5,847 nucleotides of DNA, from the NCBI GenBank assembly GCA_026785875.1, contig JAJAZF010000364.1:1-5847 (forward strand), written 5' to 3'. Below, in pieces: positions 5,788-5,847 of this stretch (position 1 is its first letter; each line of letters opens with the position of its first letter). Source of the stretch: Chamaesiphon sp. (GTDB lineage Bacteria > Cyanobacteriota > Cyanobacteriia > Cyanobacteriales > Chamaesiphonaceae). The notes beneath the pieces are model-generated. The model was given only the letters and a program-made list of their open reading frames with translations. It did not search any database and had not been told where the DNA came from. The translations under genes and the position numbers were made by a program.

Positions 5788-5847
5788 ATGTATAGTCTAG
5801 ATATCAATTTACTGCGCGAACGGACTGAATCCCAAACAGGTCAACAG
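5788..5847 (+). CDS. pilN: Type IV pilus assembly protein PilN, N-terminus (cut by window end)
   Basis: ATG at 5788 opens a frame that stays open for the remaining 20 codons and begins MYSLDINLLRERTES. PilN is a bitopic inner-membrane protein; its short cytoplasmic tail carries a conserved INLL-type peptide that sits in a groove of PilM, and here INLL is at residues 6-9. The membrane helix and periplasmic domain lie beyond the window. Four bases separate it from the pilM stop, so translational coupling is likely. The identification rests on this N-terminal motif together with its position behind pilM. Confidence 0.88.
   Translation, partial: MYSLDINLLRERTESQTGQQ

Overview
The window looks like chromosomal DNA of a cyanobacterium. 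Three things point there: a long phosphoenolpyruvate carboxylase with cyanobacterial features, a PilM of the cyanobacterial type followed directly by the start of pilN, and dense CGATCG hexamers (about 23 by eye, where one or two would be expected by chance), the core of the cyanobacterial HIP1 word. Tandem heptanucleotide arrays of the type common in cyanobacteria (STRRs) also occur. I cannot name the species from sequence alone.

Layout. Positions 1-144 hold a nested inverted-repeat (foldback/MITE-like) element. Positions 163-390 (minus) encode a 75-residue acidic protein of unknown function. Positions 391-658 are a gene-free spacer with three different heptamer arrays (TTAGGGx, GAAGGCA and RTCAACT) and a perfect 8-bp hairpin; the last array ends 5 bp short of the ppc stop codon. 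Positions 659-3679 (minus) are ppc, complete and with all catalytic motifs; an in-frame TTG at 3721 is an alternative start. Positions 3680-3965 are its probable leader and promoter, with an extended -10 box at 3923-3931. Positions 3966-4193 (minus) encode a 75-residue protein with one likely membrane segment. Positions 4194-4667 are a divergent spacer containing a hairpin, a strong Shine-Dalgarno sequence with no gene attached, and a 10-bp palindrome. Positions 4668-5783 (plus) are pilM, and pilN begins at 5788 and runs off the window.

The genes form two unrelated units. The minus-strand set centres on ppc, the anaplerotic enzyme that turns phosphoenolpyruvate and bicarbonate into oxaloacetate. 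The plus-strand set is the beginning of the type IV pilus alignment operon (PilM-PilN, normally followed by PilO and PilQ), used for twitching motility and DNA uptake. The PilM-binding INLL peptide of PilN is visible just before the window ends.

I see no mobile element with a transposase, no CRISPR, no defence system and no RNA gene. The coding content is ordinary. The most unusual material is in the spacers, mainly the nested foldback at the left end and the cluster of unrelated heptamer arrays.
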